From Clostridia bacterium (GTDB lineage Bacteria > Bacillota > Clostridia > Oscillospirales > Acutalibacteraceae), in NCBI GenBank assembly GCA_017440755.1, contig JAFSGP010000001.1, positions 1-59,517 of the forward strand: DNA of 59,517 nucleotides, given 5' to 3'. Position 1 is the stretch's first letter; every line of letters begins with the position of its first letter. The position numbers and the translations under genes are program-made. Of the stretch, positions 51,253 to 59,444 are shown piece after piece. A model generated the notes under the pieces. It was given only the letters and a program-made list of their open reading frames with translations. It made no database searches and was not told where the DNA came from.

Positions 51253-52250
51253 AGAGTGTATTTGTGTGCAATGAACCCCATAACGTAGCGTGGGTATTCG
51301 GGGAGAAAACCACCGCCATTTTACAGGCGGAGGCGGGGCTGGATACGACCGTTTACAGCCACGACGAGGCGGTGAGCCACCCCGAGCGGTTTACGGATAC
51401 GGAGTATCTGTTTTCCACGTGGGGCATGCCTCCTTTCACCGAGGAGGAGATTAAGGCCACCTTCCCTCGCCTGAAAGCGGTGTTTTTCGCCGCGGGCAGT
51501 GTGCAGCATTTCGCCCGCCCCTTCCTGCACTGCGGCGTACAGGTGCACAGCGCCTGGGGCGCCAACGCGGTGCCGGTGGCGGAGGTGACGGTGGCACAGA
51601 TTGTGCTGGGCAACAAGGGGTATTTCATCTCCACCCGCCTGCATAAGGCGCAGGGGCACGATGCCTCTCATGCCGCCTTCTGCCGTTGCGCGGGCAACTA
51701 TGAGGAGACGGTGGGCATCATCGGCGCGGGCATGATAGGCGGCTTGGTTATCGAGATGCTGAAGACGTACCGCCTGCACTGTGTGGTGTACGACCCCTTT
51801 CTGTCGGATGAGCGGGCGGCGCAGTTGGGCGTGGAAAAGGTGAGCCTGGAGGAGGTTTTCTCCCGCGCTCGCGTGGTGTCCAATCATTTGGCGAATAACG
51901 CCCAGACTCAGGGTATCCTCAACTATGACCTGTTCTGTCGAATGCGGGAGAATGGTGTGTTCATCAACACCGGTCGCGGCGCCCAGGTGGTTGAGGAGGA
52001 TTTGGTGCGTATCCTGCAGGAGCGCCCCGACCTGACGGCGCTGCTGGACGTGACCAACCCCGAGCCGCCTGTGGAGGGACACCCCTTCTACACGCTGGAT
52101 AACTGCCTCATCACCCCCCACATTGCGGGTAGCTGGGGCAACGAGGTGCGCCGTATGGGCGAGTATATGCTGGAGGAGTATCGGCGGTTTACCGTCGGTG
52201 ACCCCTGCCGCTATGCGGTCACCGAAAAAATGCTGGAAACCATGGCGTAA
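51249..52250 (+). CDS. D-2-hydroxyacid dehydrogenase family protein
   Basis: A 333-residue NAD-dependent dehydrogenase of the phosphoglycerate/formate dehydrogenase fold. The cofactor motif GIIGAGMIGGLVIEML lies near residue 157. NTGRGAQVVEEDLV gives the catalytic Arg, with Glu at PEPPVEGHP and the His in TPHIAGSW. It probably reduces a 2-keto acid or acts on a hydroxy-lactone from the operon's substrate. It is last in the operon and is followed by a bidirectional terminator. Confidence 0.85.
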   Translation: MKSVFVCNEPHNVAWVFGEKTTAILQAEAGLDTTVYSHDEAVSHPERFTDTEYLFSTWGMPPFTEEEIKATFPRLKAVFFAAGSVQHFARPFLHCGVQVHSAWGANAVPVAEVTVAQIVLGNKGYFISTRLHKAQGHDASHAAFCRCAGNYEETVGIIGAGMIGGLVIEMLKTYRLHCVVYDPFLSDERAAQLGVEKVSLEEVFSRARVVSNHLANNAQTQGILNYDLFCRMRENGVFINTGRGAQVVEEDLVRILQERPDLTALLDVTNPEPPVEGHPFYTLDNCLITPHIAGSWGNEVRRMGEYMLEEYRRFTVGDPCRYAVTEKMLETMA

Positions 52251-52257
52251 TAAGTGC

Positions 52258-52293
52258 AAAAACAGCGAAGGGGCACCCCTTCGCTGTTTTTAT
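52258..52293. terminator. Bidirectional terminator
   Basis: A 13-bp stem (52261-52273/52276-52288), two-base loop, A run on the left and T run on the right, between convergent genes. Confidence 0.88.
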
Positions 52294-52297
52294 CTTA

Positions 52298-52573
52298 TTA
52301 CCGCTCCGCGATGCAGCGGGTGAGGCATTGGCGCAGCCGCCAACTCAGATGGTGGGTGAAGGTCTCGCCGTCCTGCAGGAAGTTGAAACGTTCCACGCCC
52401 TGTTCCAGCGCCGCGATGCAGGCGTACACCGTATGTAGCGTGCGGATTTCCCGCGGCGCCCGTCGGACGTAGGCTGCCGCCTTCAGCCGCCCGAGTTCCC
52501 TTTCCTCCTCGCGGGACAGCGGCGGTATGCCCTTGACTTGGCTGAGAAAATCTTCCACACTGACAAAAAGCAT
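52298..52573 (-). CDS. Truncated sigma-70-like protein (regions 1.2 and 2 only)
   Basis: A 91-residue protein. EDFLSQVKGIPPLSREEERE aligns by eye with sigma-70 region 1.2 (the 'IPLLTxEEE' type). ALEQGVERFNFLQDGETFTH then LSWRLRQCLTRCIAE aligns with regions 2.2-2.4 (the 'GLxKAVEKFD...FSTYATWWIRQAIxRAI' type). Region 2.1 is shortened and regions 3 and 4 are absent, so it cannot recognise a -35 element. An excellent AAGGAGGAG site and a TATAAT box argue that it is expressed. It could be a core-binding competitor or a decayed sigma gene. Confidence 0.6.
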   Translation of the reverse strand: MLFVSVEDFLSQVKGIPPLSREEERELGRLKAAAYVRRAPREIRTLHTVYACIAALEQGVERFNFLQDGETFTHHLSWRLRQCLTRCIAER

Positions 52574-52605
52574 AGTCTCCTCCTTACACGGTTGTAACTA
52601 TATAT

Positions 52606-52634
52606 ATTATACCATATTTGCTTTCAAAAGTAAA
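52606..52634 (-). promoter_or_regulatory. Promoter of the sigma-like gene
   Basis: On the minus strand TTTACT (52629-52634) and TATAAT (52606-52611) with a 17-base spacer. Confidence 0.6.
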
Positions 52635-52689
52635 TTCACAGTATAAATCTCCTTAAAATACAGATAATAACAACACAATTTGAATTTTT

Positions 52690-52770
52690 TTGTAGGGGCT
52701 GGCGCCCACGACAGCCCGCAAGGTTTGTACAAGGTATAAACGGGACGTCGAGGGCGCCGTCACCTACAAA
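52690..52770. repeat. Dispersed GGGACGTCGAGGGCGCCGTC-type repeat
   Basis: It shares its core with the 85-base repeat at 22416 and 23051, with GTAGGGG/CACCTAC ends in inverse orientation. It is one of several short repeats in the otherwise gene-free gap 52635-53520. Confidence 0.55.
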
Positions 52771-52816
52771 TGAGAACGAGGAGAGATTTATATATTATGA
52801 AAGCAACAGGTGACGT

Positions 52817-52921
52817 CGCGAGCGCCGCCGGTGGCGGATACAGCGAGCGTAAGGAAGCGCCGCGGTCGAAATGTGACGAGCGATAGCGAGGAAATCACAT
52901 TTCGGGCACCGCAAGAGGAAA
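52817..52921. repeat. Two-hairpin dispersed repeat, copy 2
   Basis: This second copy of the element at 11392-11519 has CCGCCGGTGGCGG, then GCGGT with CGAAATGTGA...TCACATTTCG around the same CGAGCGATAGCGAGGA loop. The inner stem differs from copy 1 on both sides, keeping the pairing. Confidence 0.65.
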
Positions 52922-53081
52922 GTGAGAAGAATAGAGGAATGCGTTATAATAGGACAAAAGTCGAGAGAACCGCATAAACACTAGGGTTTTCGCTGATTTT
53001 TGTCCAACTCAATTTGCATAAAATCCAGTAAAAATTGGTTTTTTGATCAAAAAAGCGAGGTGTAGCTTACATATTATGATA

Positions 53082-53118
53082 CCGGATGAGCAATGTGTTC
53101 ATCCGGCTTTTGTTTTTC
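53082..53118 (+). terminator. Terminator-like hairpin in the intergenic gap
   Basis: CCGGATGA and TCATCCGG (53082-53089/53099-53106) followed by CTTTTGTTTTT. No gene is seen directly upstream on this strand, so it may end a small RNA or be a remnant. Confidence 0.6.
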
Positions 53119-53358
53119 ATTTACCCTACAACAAGAGGTGACATACCGCACTATCAATCTTGCAAAAAGTGTATACCCACTATTTCGGAACATTTGGTAA
53201 AATCATCTTATTTCGTGATTCTTAACGCTATTTATAAAAATATAAAGTACAAAATAAAAATATATGGTGTATATATTGCTATTTTAGTGATTTTATTGTA
53301 TAATATAATATCCTGGGATATTTATATCCAGTAGTTTTCAAAAAACAGTCAAAAGGGG

Positions 53359-53386
53359 TTGACACAGAATGCCTATGCAGTATAAT
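53359..53386 (+). promoter_or_regulatory. Promoter of the pilus locus
   Basis: Consensus TTGACA and TATAAT with a 16-base spacer, about 145 bases before the first gene. Confidence 0.85.
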
Positions 53387-53448
53387 TTGTTAAGCAAGCA
53401 AGCCATAGTTCTGCCCATTTCTACAGTAAAGTTAAATATTACATAAAC

Positions 53449-53503
53449 AAAGCCATCTGTAGTGCGTAGAGGGTTTATTTCCTCTGTGCTTATAGGTGGC
53501 TTT
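53449..53503 (+). promoter_or_regulatory. Long leader hairpin before the pilus locus
   Basis: 53449-53472 pairs almost throughout with 53481-53503. The outer 10 bp begin AAAGCCA/TGGCTTT. It is followed by neither a T run nor a second obvious hairpin. It may stabilise or regulate the transcript. Confidence 0.45.
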
Positions 53504-53529
53504 CCGTGTTGTTTAGGAGATAAAAGACA

Positions 53530-54069
53530 GTGGCAAAACATTCAAAGAAAAAGCAGAGCTTTTTTGAGGGGCAAGTTTTTAAACGCACTTTGAAAATTGT
53601 TCTGATAATCATCGTTACCGCTTCCCTTCTGCTTAATCTATTTACATTTATTATGCCTGTAGTCAAGTATTACGGAAACAGTATGAATCCGACACTTGAA
53701 GACGGACAAATACTGATCGTAAATAAGATGGCAGAGATAAAAAGCGGCGATATTATAGCGTTTTATTATAACAATAAGGTAATCGTTCGTCGCGTTGTGG
53801 CGACCGGAAACAATCAAGTATCTATTGATGTATTTGGAACGGTTTCTGTGAACGGCAAGGAACTTGATGAACCCTATATTGAAAATAAAACACTTGGACA
53901 AAGCAACCTTGATTTCCCGTATAATGTTCCAACAAACTCCTATTTCGTTTTGGGAGATAATCGGGACGTTGCGATGGATAGTCGATTGTCTGAAATTGGC
54001 GTTGTTACAGAGGACAGGCTTTTAGGAAAAGTCGTCTTTTCGCTTAATCCGTTTGGTTCGATAAAATAA
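53530..54069 (+). CDS. Type I signal peptidase of a pilus locus
   Basis: A 179-residue membrane protein with an N-terminal anchor (about 19-44) and an S26-type domain: YYGNSMNPTLEDGQILIVNK gives the nucleophile Ser51, NNKVIVRRVVATGN holds Arg87 where the catalytic lysine normally sits, and VLGDNRDVAMDSR is the conserved GDNR box. The start is GTG behind TTAGGAGA. Pilus loci of other Gram-positives often carry such a peptidase, sometimes with altered catalytic residues and a role in pilus assembly. It is the first gene after a consensus promoter. Confidence 0.85.
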   Translation: MAKHSKKKQSFFEGQVFKRTLKIVLIIIVTASLLLNLFTFIMPVVKYYGNSMNPTLEDGQILIVNKMAEIKSGDIIAFYYNNKVIVRRVVATGNNQVSIDVFGTVSVNGKELDEPYIENKTLGQSNLDFPYNVPTNSYFVLGDNRDVAMDSRLSEIGVVTEDRLLGKVVFSLNPFGSIK

Positions 54070-54092
54070 AAAACCTTAAAGAGTGACCGGCA

Positions 54093-57000
54093 ATGAATGC
54101 TTTTAAGAATAGCAACCGACAACTGAATATTAAAAGCATTATTTTTTACGCAGTTTGCGCGATCTTCTGCATCGCTTCCTGTGTTCTTTTGTTCTGCACA
54201 AATGTCACCCATGCTGTCGCATTAGAGCAGGAAATACGATGTGGGATCGAAGAGCACACCCATACTGATAGTTGTTATAACGGCGATTTCCTTATCTGTG
54301 ATAAACCGGCGCATACGCACGACGGTAATTGCTACATTGTTCTGTTAAAGGAAAATGATATTAACAATATTCTCACACTACTTGGAAACAGCGAAAGCCA
54401 TTCCCTTGAAAATGTCATTACCGACACAATGTCTTCGGCTCTTACATTCAATGCAAATTTAAACTCGGCAGACTCAGGCTCAAGCGAAGTCGTTCCACTA
54501 TCGCAAGACAGGGTTGCAGAGTTCAACAATACTATTTCTAACGAAGACGAACTTCCCGATATCGTTTTGAACGAAAATATTAACACAGTGAGCACGCTGG
54601 CTGTTGGTGATACGGAAGAAGAACCGCAAACGAACGCAACAACCACATTCAATATTCAAGCAGACCCAAACACTTCAAACTATAATGCAAATTTTTATTT
54701 GTATCTTGACGGCAATTGGACGTGCATTGGCTCCTTAGAGTTTACAACGCAAAGAAACGGAACCCGATATAACAGTGTGTTGCCTACGGCAGATATTTTA
54801 GAGCTTGTAAACGGTGCTTTGGGCACGGATTACGCCTACAATTCGTTTGATATTGCGGTTGCTTCTTCGCTAAACGGCTCATATTCTAAAACAAATATTG
54901 GAATGGCATCCGTAACGACAACCATTGGATATAGGCAGCAAAACACAACCGCAAGGGCGACTAAATATGTTCGCTTGGTTCCTGAAGGCGGCAGTGCCAC
55001 CAGTACAGCCTTTGCTTTCTACACGGTAGAATATATATATCCCGATGGCACAACCGTAACAAATTATGTACGGTCGGGTACAACCGTAAAACTCCCGTCA
55101 GGCAACTATGAATGGTCAGACGGAAATAATACATATTCTTCCGAACAAGCGGTTACGATTAACAAGAAAACCACCTTTGAGGCAAGACTGCTCGGCCCTC
55201 CGACATATATCAATATTAATTATGACGTAGCATTCCCAACAGTAAGCGGAGTAACGGTTTCAACAAAGCCCACAATCGCCGGACTTGCAACGACAACCGT
55301 TAAAGATGAGTACACAGAAAATTCTGAGGTTACAATTAGAAATGTTTCTCAACATTCCGTGCAAGGAACTGTTAACGGAAACGGTACCGGACTTACCCGT
55401 GTTATTCAATTCAGAGGTTGGAAAGTCGGAAATACCGATACGATCATACAACCAAACACAAAGCTTGTTTGGGAAGAGCTTATTAAGTATTCTAACAATA
55501 CCACATCACTGAATTTGACAGCTGTTTGGGAATACGATGCAAAGCAAACGGCATCGTTCTTTATAAGATTCGACTCGGTAGCGGTCGATACCGAAGGCAA
55601 CGTTACCGGGCAGGATACAAATAAATACACCAAGCAGATATTTGCCGCTTATGTCGGCGGAGTTGAAACCGACCTTACCGTAAGCGCCCTGCAAAATAAA
55701 TACGGTATTGCCGATACAACATCCGATAATTCCTTTGGTGCCGACCAGGAAATTCGTGCCTTGTACGGAGAACAAACCGACAAGGTGTGGCTAAGCGCTT
55801 TCCCGAGTGATGATGCCGTTTTTGCCGATTTGGTCCAATATGCCAATACCGGATATCTTTCGGTAGACGGGGACCCCGTCAGAGCAGAAGATTTAAACAG
55901 TAAGGAATATGCCATTCGCTGGTATGTATTCAAAGCCCAAGACGATGCCTGGCATATTGACGGTAAGCTTGTTAAAAAGGTTGGTTTAATACATGTTTAT
56001 AAAACCTTTGCCGGAAATAAAGAACTGATTGCAGAAGCAAAGTCGGACTTTTATATTGATGCGACTGACGTATCAACAGGAGTAAATACTGTTCTCAATC
56101 TAAACAATTACACCTCCTATGATGCGGCAAACGATAAATATATGTGGGAAATCACCGACGTTGATTACGGAGAGTATTGGGAAATTACCGAACACCCCCA
56201 TCAGTTTACCGATAGTTCTGTGGCTTTCAGTGTTTTCTCAGAATATACCGTTATGGATGCCCACGGCGATCAGTCGATTAACGGCACGGGAACATCGTTA
56301 ACCGTCAAAGGTATGACCTATGCTCTTGACGAGGGTGTTGACGAGGTTTTACGTGCTGAGTTCACCAATATCTACAACAGAAGCGATTCCATTATCATTA
56401 AAAAGCAGGATAGCTTAACCGGCGTATCCATAGGCGGCGCGGTGTTCCGTTTATATCAAAACGGTAGCCCACTTAAGTTTACATATAATGCAAGCACCGA
56501 CCGATATGAATACGCTCCGGAAACCGGCACGATCACCAATCTCGAAGGCAATGTAAACGGATATTATGAAATTTGTATCGAAGATTTCAGCTACGATATT
56601 GGCCCGATAACCATTCGCGAAATAATCGCTCCCACAGGCTATACTCCTATCGGCGACATCGAAATAGGCTATACCGATGATGAGAGAACAGTTGGAATAC
56701 TCAGTGGTAACAGCGAACTGATTCGGTACATGAGCGGTGTTTTGATTGTTGGAAACAGCACGGATTCCTCATCCGTAACCGTTAAAAAGAGTTGGGAATG
56801 TAATGAGTCAGAATGGCAAGACGTTACGGTGCAGCTATTAGCCAACGGAAAGCTCGTAACAACGGTTATTGCCGGAGTAGAACCGCAAGCCGTTTTGAAT
56901 GCCGACAACAACTGGACATACACGTGGGAAAACCTTCCCGTATATGTTAACGGAACGAAAATTGCGTGGTCTGTAAAAGAAACAGCCATCGGAAGTGAAA

Positions 57001-57578
57001 CGGCAAAAGCGGACGGCTCTTTTGTAAACTGGTTGGTGTCCTACGGCTTACCGATAATATCCACCGATGAAAACGGCAATGAGAATACGCTGTTAACGGT
57101 TATCAATACAACCAAGCGTGTAATGCTCCGTTTGACCAAAACAAATCTCTGGAAAACCGAGCAACTCACAGGAGCTACATTCTTACTCGAAGCGGTAGAT
57201 GCAAACGGAAACGTTCTTCCAAACGAAGTTGCCAAAACGGCAACAACCGGCGATGCAGGTACGCTAATCTTCGACAACCTTAAATGCGGTGTTCGATACC
57301 GATTGACCGAAACACAAGCGCCGAACGGATACTTGGAAATGAGTGAATATATTTATTTCACCATTAATGAAGACGGCACAGTAAGGGTGGAAGACAGTTT
57401 TTATGCCGAAGCCGGAACAACGGCTTATAACTTAGTTGTTAAAAACGGTATGATCGTTGATCTACCCGAATCCGGCGGTATAGGAACAAGTATGTTTTAT
57501 GCCTTCGGTTTGTTGCTTATCCTAGCAGCAACGGGCATTTACATAGGCACATTCCGTAAAAGGAGGTGTCGAAATTAA
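54093..57578 (+). CDS. LPXTG-type surface adhesin / pilus tip protein with Cna-B domains
   Basis: An 1161-residue protein. A signal peptide with hydrophobic core IIFYAVCAIFCIASCVLLFC lies near residues 15-40, then a Cys/His segment (CGIEEHTHTDSCYNGDFLIC) common in such adhesins, a long Thr/Asn-rich middle, and Cna-B/SpaA-like domains in the last 400 residues (IIIKKQDSLTGVSIGGAVF; E-box-like YRLTETQAPNGYLEM). The sorting signal LPESG (1124-1128) is followed by a hydrophobic span and an RKRR tail. It should be a sortase substrate, probably the minor or tip pilin. Confidence 0.85.
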   Translation: MNAFKNSNRQLNIKSIIFYAVCAIFCIASCVLLFCTNVTHAVALEQEIRCGIEEHTHTDSCYNGDFLICDKPAHTHDGNCYIVLLKENDINNILTLLGNSESHSLENVITDTMSSALTFNANLNSADSGSSEVVPLSQDRVAEFNNTISNEDELPDIVLNENINTVSTLAVGDTEEEPQTNATTTFNIQADPNTSNYNANFYLYLDGNWTCIGSLEFTTQRNGTRYNSVLPTADILELVNGALGTDYAYNSFDIAVASSLNGSYSKTNIGMASVTTTIGYRQQNTTARATKYVRLVPEGGSATSTAFAFYTVEYIYPDGTTVTNYVRSGTTVKLPSGNYEWSDGNNTYSSEQAVTINKKTTFEARLLGPPTYININYDVAFPTVSGVTVSTKPTIAGLATTTVKDEYTENSEVTIRNVSQHSVQGTVNGNGTGLTRVIQFRGWKVGNTDTIIQPNTKLVWEELIKYSNNTTSLNLTAVWEYDAKQTASFFIRFDSVAVDTEGNVTGQDTNKYTKQIFAAYVGGVETDLTVSALQNKYGIADTTSDNSFGADQEIRALYGEQTDKVWLSAFPSDDAVFADLVQYANTGYLSVDGDPVRAEDLNSKEYAIRWYVFKAQDDAWHIDGKLVKKVGLIHVYKTFAGNKELIAEAKSDFYIDATDVSTGVNTVLNLNNYTSYDAANDKYMWEITDVDYGEYWEITEHPHQFTDSSVAFSVFSEYTVMDAHGDQSINGTGTSLTVKGMTYALDEGVDEVLRAEFTNIYNRSDSIIIKKQDSLTGVSIGGAVFRLYQNGSPLKFTYNASTDRYEYAPETGTITNLEGNVNGYYEICIEDFSYDIGPITIREIIAPTGYTPIGDIEIGYTDDERTVGILSGNSELIRYMSGVLIVGNSTDSSSVTVKKSWECNESEWQDVTVQLLANGKLVTTVIAGVEPQAVLNADNNWTYTWENLPVYVNGTKIAWSVKETAIGSETAKADGSFVNWLVSYGLPIISTDENGNENTLLTVINTTKRVMLRLTKTNLWKTEQLTGATFLLEAVDANGNVLPNEVAKTATTGDAGTLIFDNLKCGVRYRLTETQAPNGYLEMSEYIYFTINEDGTVRVEDSFYAEAGTTAYNLVVKNGMIVDLPESGGIGTSMFYAFGLLLILAATGIYIGTFRKRRCRN

Positions 57579-57627
57579 TATCCGCTTTCAAAAAATTAAA
57601 ATTTTTTTAGTAAAGGAGAAAAGAACA

Positions 57628-59337
57628 ATGAAAGCAATCAAAAAGTCCCTCGCAATCCTCGCATGTCTTTGTCTGGTCCTCAGCTGCATGGCCATATCGG
57701 TTTTCGCAGCAGAAGCCACAGGCAGCATCACCATTCAAAACCCCAGCAATTCAAACGCAACAGTAGCAGGTAAAACGTTCAACGTTTACAAAATCTTCAA
57801 TGCTACTACCAACGGCAACAACACTTCATACAGTTGGTATGAAGAAGGTGGCGAGATTCCGTTCTATGATTTCTTCTACGGTGCTAATGGCGTTGTAGAA
57901 AAGAATAAAGCAAACGGTAACGTTCAAGGTGCTGTTGAGTATTTAGCAGAAAAGAATTCCGGCGGAAATAACTTTGAACTTTCTCAGGTGGCAGAAAAAT
58001 TGCACGATTATATTGTTGCAAAGGGTACGGTCGCTCCGGTTAAAACAGCTACAGCAACCTCCTCTGCAACTTCGGTAAGCATTTCTGACCTCAGCTATGG
58101 TTACTATCTTGTATATGATAACACCACTCTTGAAGGTAGCGCTGTTCGTTCTGCAGTTATGCTCTCCACTGTTAATAAGGATGCCGTTATCACTTTAAAG
58201 GCAAACCGTCCTCAAGTTTTAAAACAAATCAAAAAACACAATGAAGAGTACGGAAAAGGAACCTCTGTTTCCATCGGTGATACGGTTACATTCAAAATCA
58301 CAACGGCAGTTCCGTCTCATACCCTTTATACAAGCTACACCTATTTTGTTGAAGATACTATGCACGATGGCTTAACATTGGATGTTGGCAGCATAAAAGT
58401 ATACAAAAACAACACAGAACTCCAAGACGGTTTTTCTGTTGCCACAACCGGTTTGAGCAACGGTGTTGATTTCAAGGTTGATTTTACCGACCTTATGAAC
58501 GATGAAGCCAAATATGAAATCGGTGATGAACTCACTATTGTATACGATGCTAAGGTAACCAATGCGATTGAAGCGCAAAAGGCAAATCAAAACACGGCAA
58601 AACTTACATATAGCAATGACCCCACGGATCTTGCTTCTACCGGTAACGTAAGCGATGTTGCTAACGTATATTCCTATCAGTTTGTATTTACAAAGTTTGC
58701 TGAAGATGCACACGGTGTTTTGACCAACGTTCGTTTGGCAGGTGCAGAATTTCAGCTTTACAGAGTGGTTGAAGGTCAGCCCGACCAACTTATAACATTC
58801 ACCACAAAGAGTGCTGAGCATGAAGTTGAAGTTGATGGTGTAAAAACAACAACAACTTATACTCAGTATATTGTCGCAGAGGGAAATACCGGCTCTGTTG
58901 ACACACTCGCAACACACAACGAAGGTGAAGCTACTATTAGCTTGGCTCATCTTAACATGGGTGGACACCTTGGTGATGTTGCTATCTTTGGCCTTGCAGA
59001 AGGCAAGTACAAGTTGGTTGAAACCAAAGCTCCCGACGGTTATGTTATTTCCGACGCACCGTTTGAAATCGAAATTGTTGACCAAATCGGTGAATTGGGT
59101 TCTGTTGGAACCTTAACTGTTACCGGTCATCATGAAGGTGAAATCGGTAGCATTGTAAACACCAACGGTATTGCCGAATCTATTTTGACTGTATGGGCAG
59201 AAATCACCAACAAACCCGGTTCTGCTCTTCCTGAAACCGGTGGTATGGGCACCACGATCTTCACCGTTCTCGGTATCGTTATGATGGTAGGTGCAGTTGC
59301 TTTTTTTACTTCAAGAAAAAGAAGTAGTGTGGCGTAA
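57628..59337 (+). CDS. Isopeptide-forming major pilin with LPETG sorting signal
   Basis: A 569-residue pilin. The signal peptide (LAILACLCLVLSCMAISVFA) ends near residue 28. The N-terminal domain contains GKTFNVYKIFNATTNGN. A middle domain (QIKKHNEEYGKGTSVSIGDT) has the D2-type fold that forms isopeptide bonds. A SpaA-like domain carries the E-box YKLVETKAPDGYVIS. LPETG (534-538), a membrane span and a RKR tail end it. AAAGGAG precedes the ATG. Size and order suggest the polymerising backbone subunit. Confidence 0.9.
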   Translation: MKAIKKSLAILACLCLVLSCMAISVFAAEATGSITIQNPSNSNATVAGKTFNVYKIFNATTNGNNTSYSWYEEGGEIPFYDFFYGANGVVEKNKANGNVQGAVEYLAEKNSGGNNFELSQVAEKLHDYIVAKGTVAPVKTATATSSATSVSISDLSYGYYLVYDNTTLEGSAVRSAVMLSTVNKDAVITLKANRPQVLKQIKKHNEEYGKGTSVSIGDTVTFKITTAVPSHTLYTSYTYFVEDTMHDGLTLDVGSIKVYKNNTELQDGFSVATTGLSNGVDFKVDFTDLMNDEAKYEIGDELTIVYDAKVTNAIEAQKANQNTAKLTYSNDPTDLASTGNVSDVANVYSYQFVFTKFAEDAHGVLTNVRLAGAEFQLYRVVEGQPDQLITFTTKSAEHEVEVDGVKTTTTYTQYIVAEGNTGSVDTLATHNEGEATISLAHLNMGGHLGDVAIFGLAEGKYKLVETKAPDGYVISDAPFEIEIVDQIGELGSVGTLTVTGHHEGEIGSIVNTNGIAESILTVWAEITNKPGSALPETGGMGTTIFTVLGIVMMVGAVAFFTSRKRSSVA

Positions 59338-59444
59338 AAGAAATATTCGCTTTTGACGGAGCGACTTATTTCTCTAGCCACCCCGCAAAGCTATTTCTTT
59401 TTCTAAACTCGATAAAAAGATAAATTGAAAGGAGGGAAAGACTT

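Noticed and set aside
52783..52887. A short open frame starting at an ATG before repeat copy 2
   Set aside because: It lies almost wholly in the two-hairpin repeat and is not kept in copy 1, so it is not supported as a gene.
52960..53015. A possible recombinase site around AACACTAGGGTTTTCGC
   Set aside because: It looks unusual, but no second copy or integrase gene is visible in the window, so it cannot be supported.
53086..53334. An 82-codon open frame in the gap before the pilus locus
   Set aside because: It starts inside a terminator hairpin, has no ribosome site, and its composition looks like random A+T-rich sequence.
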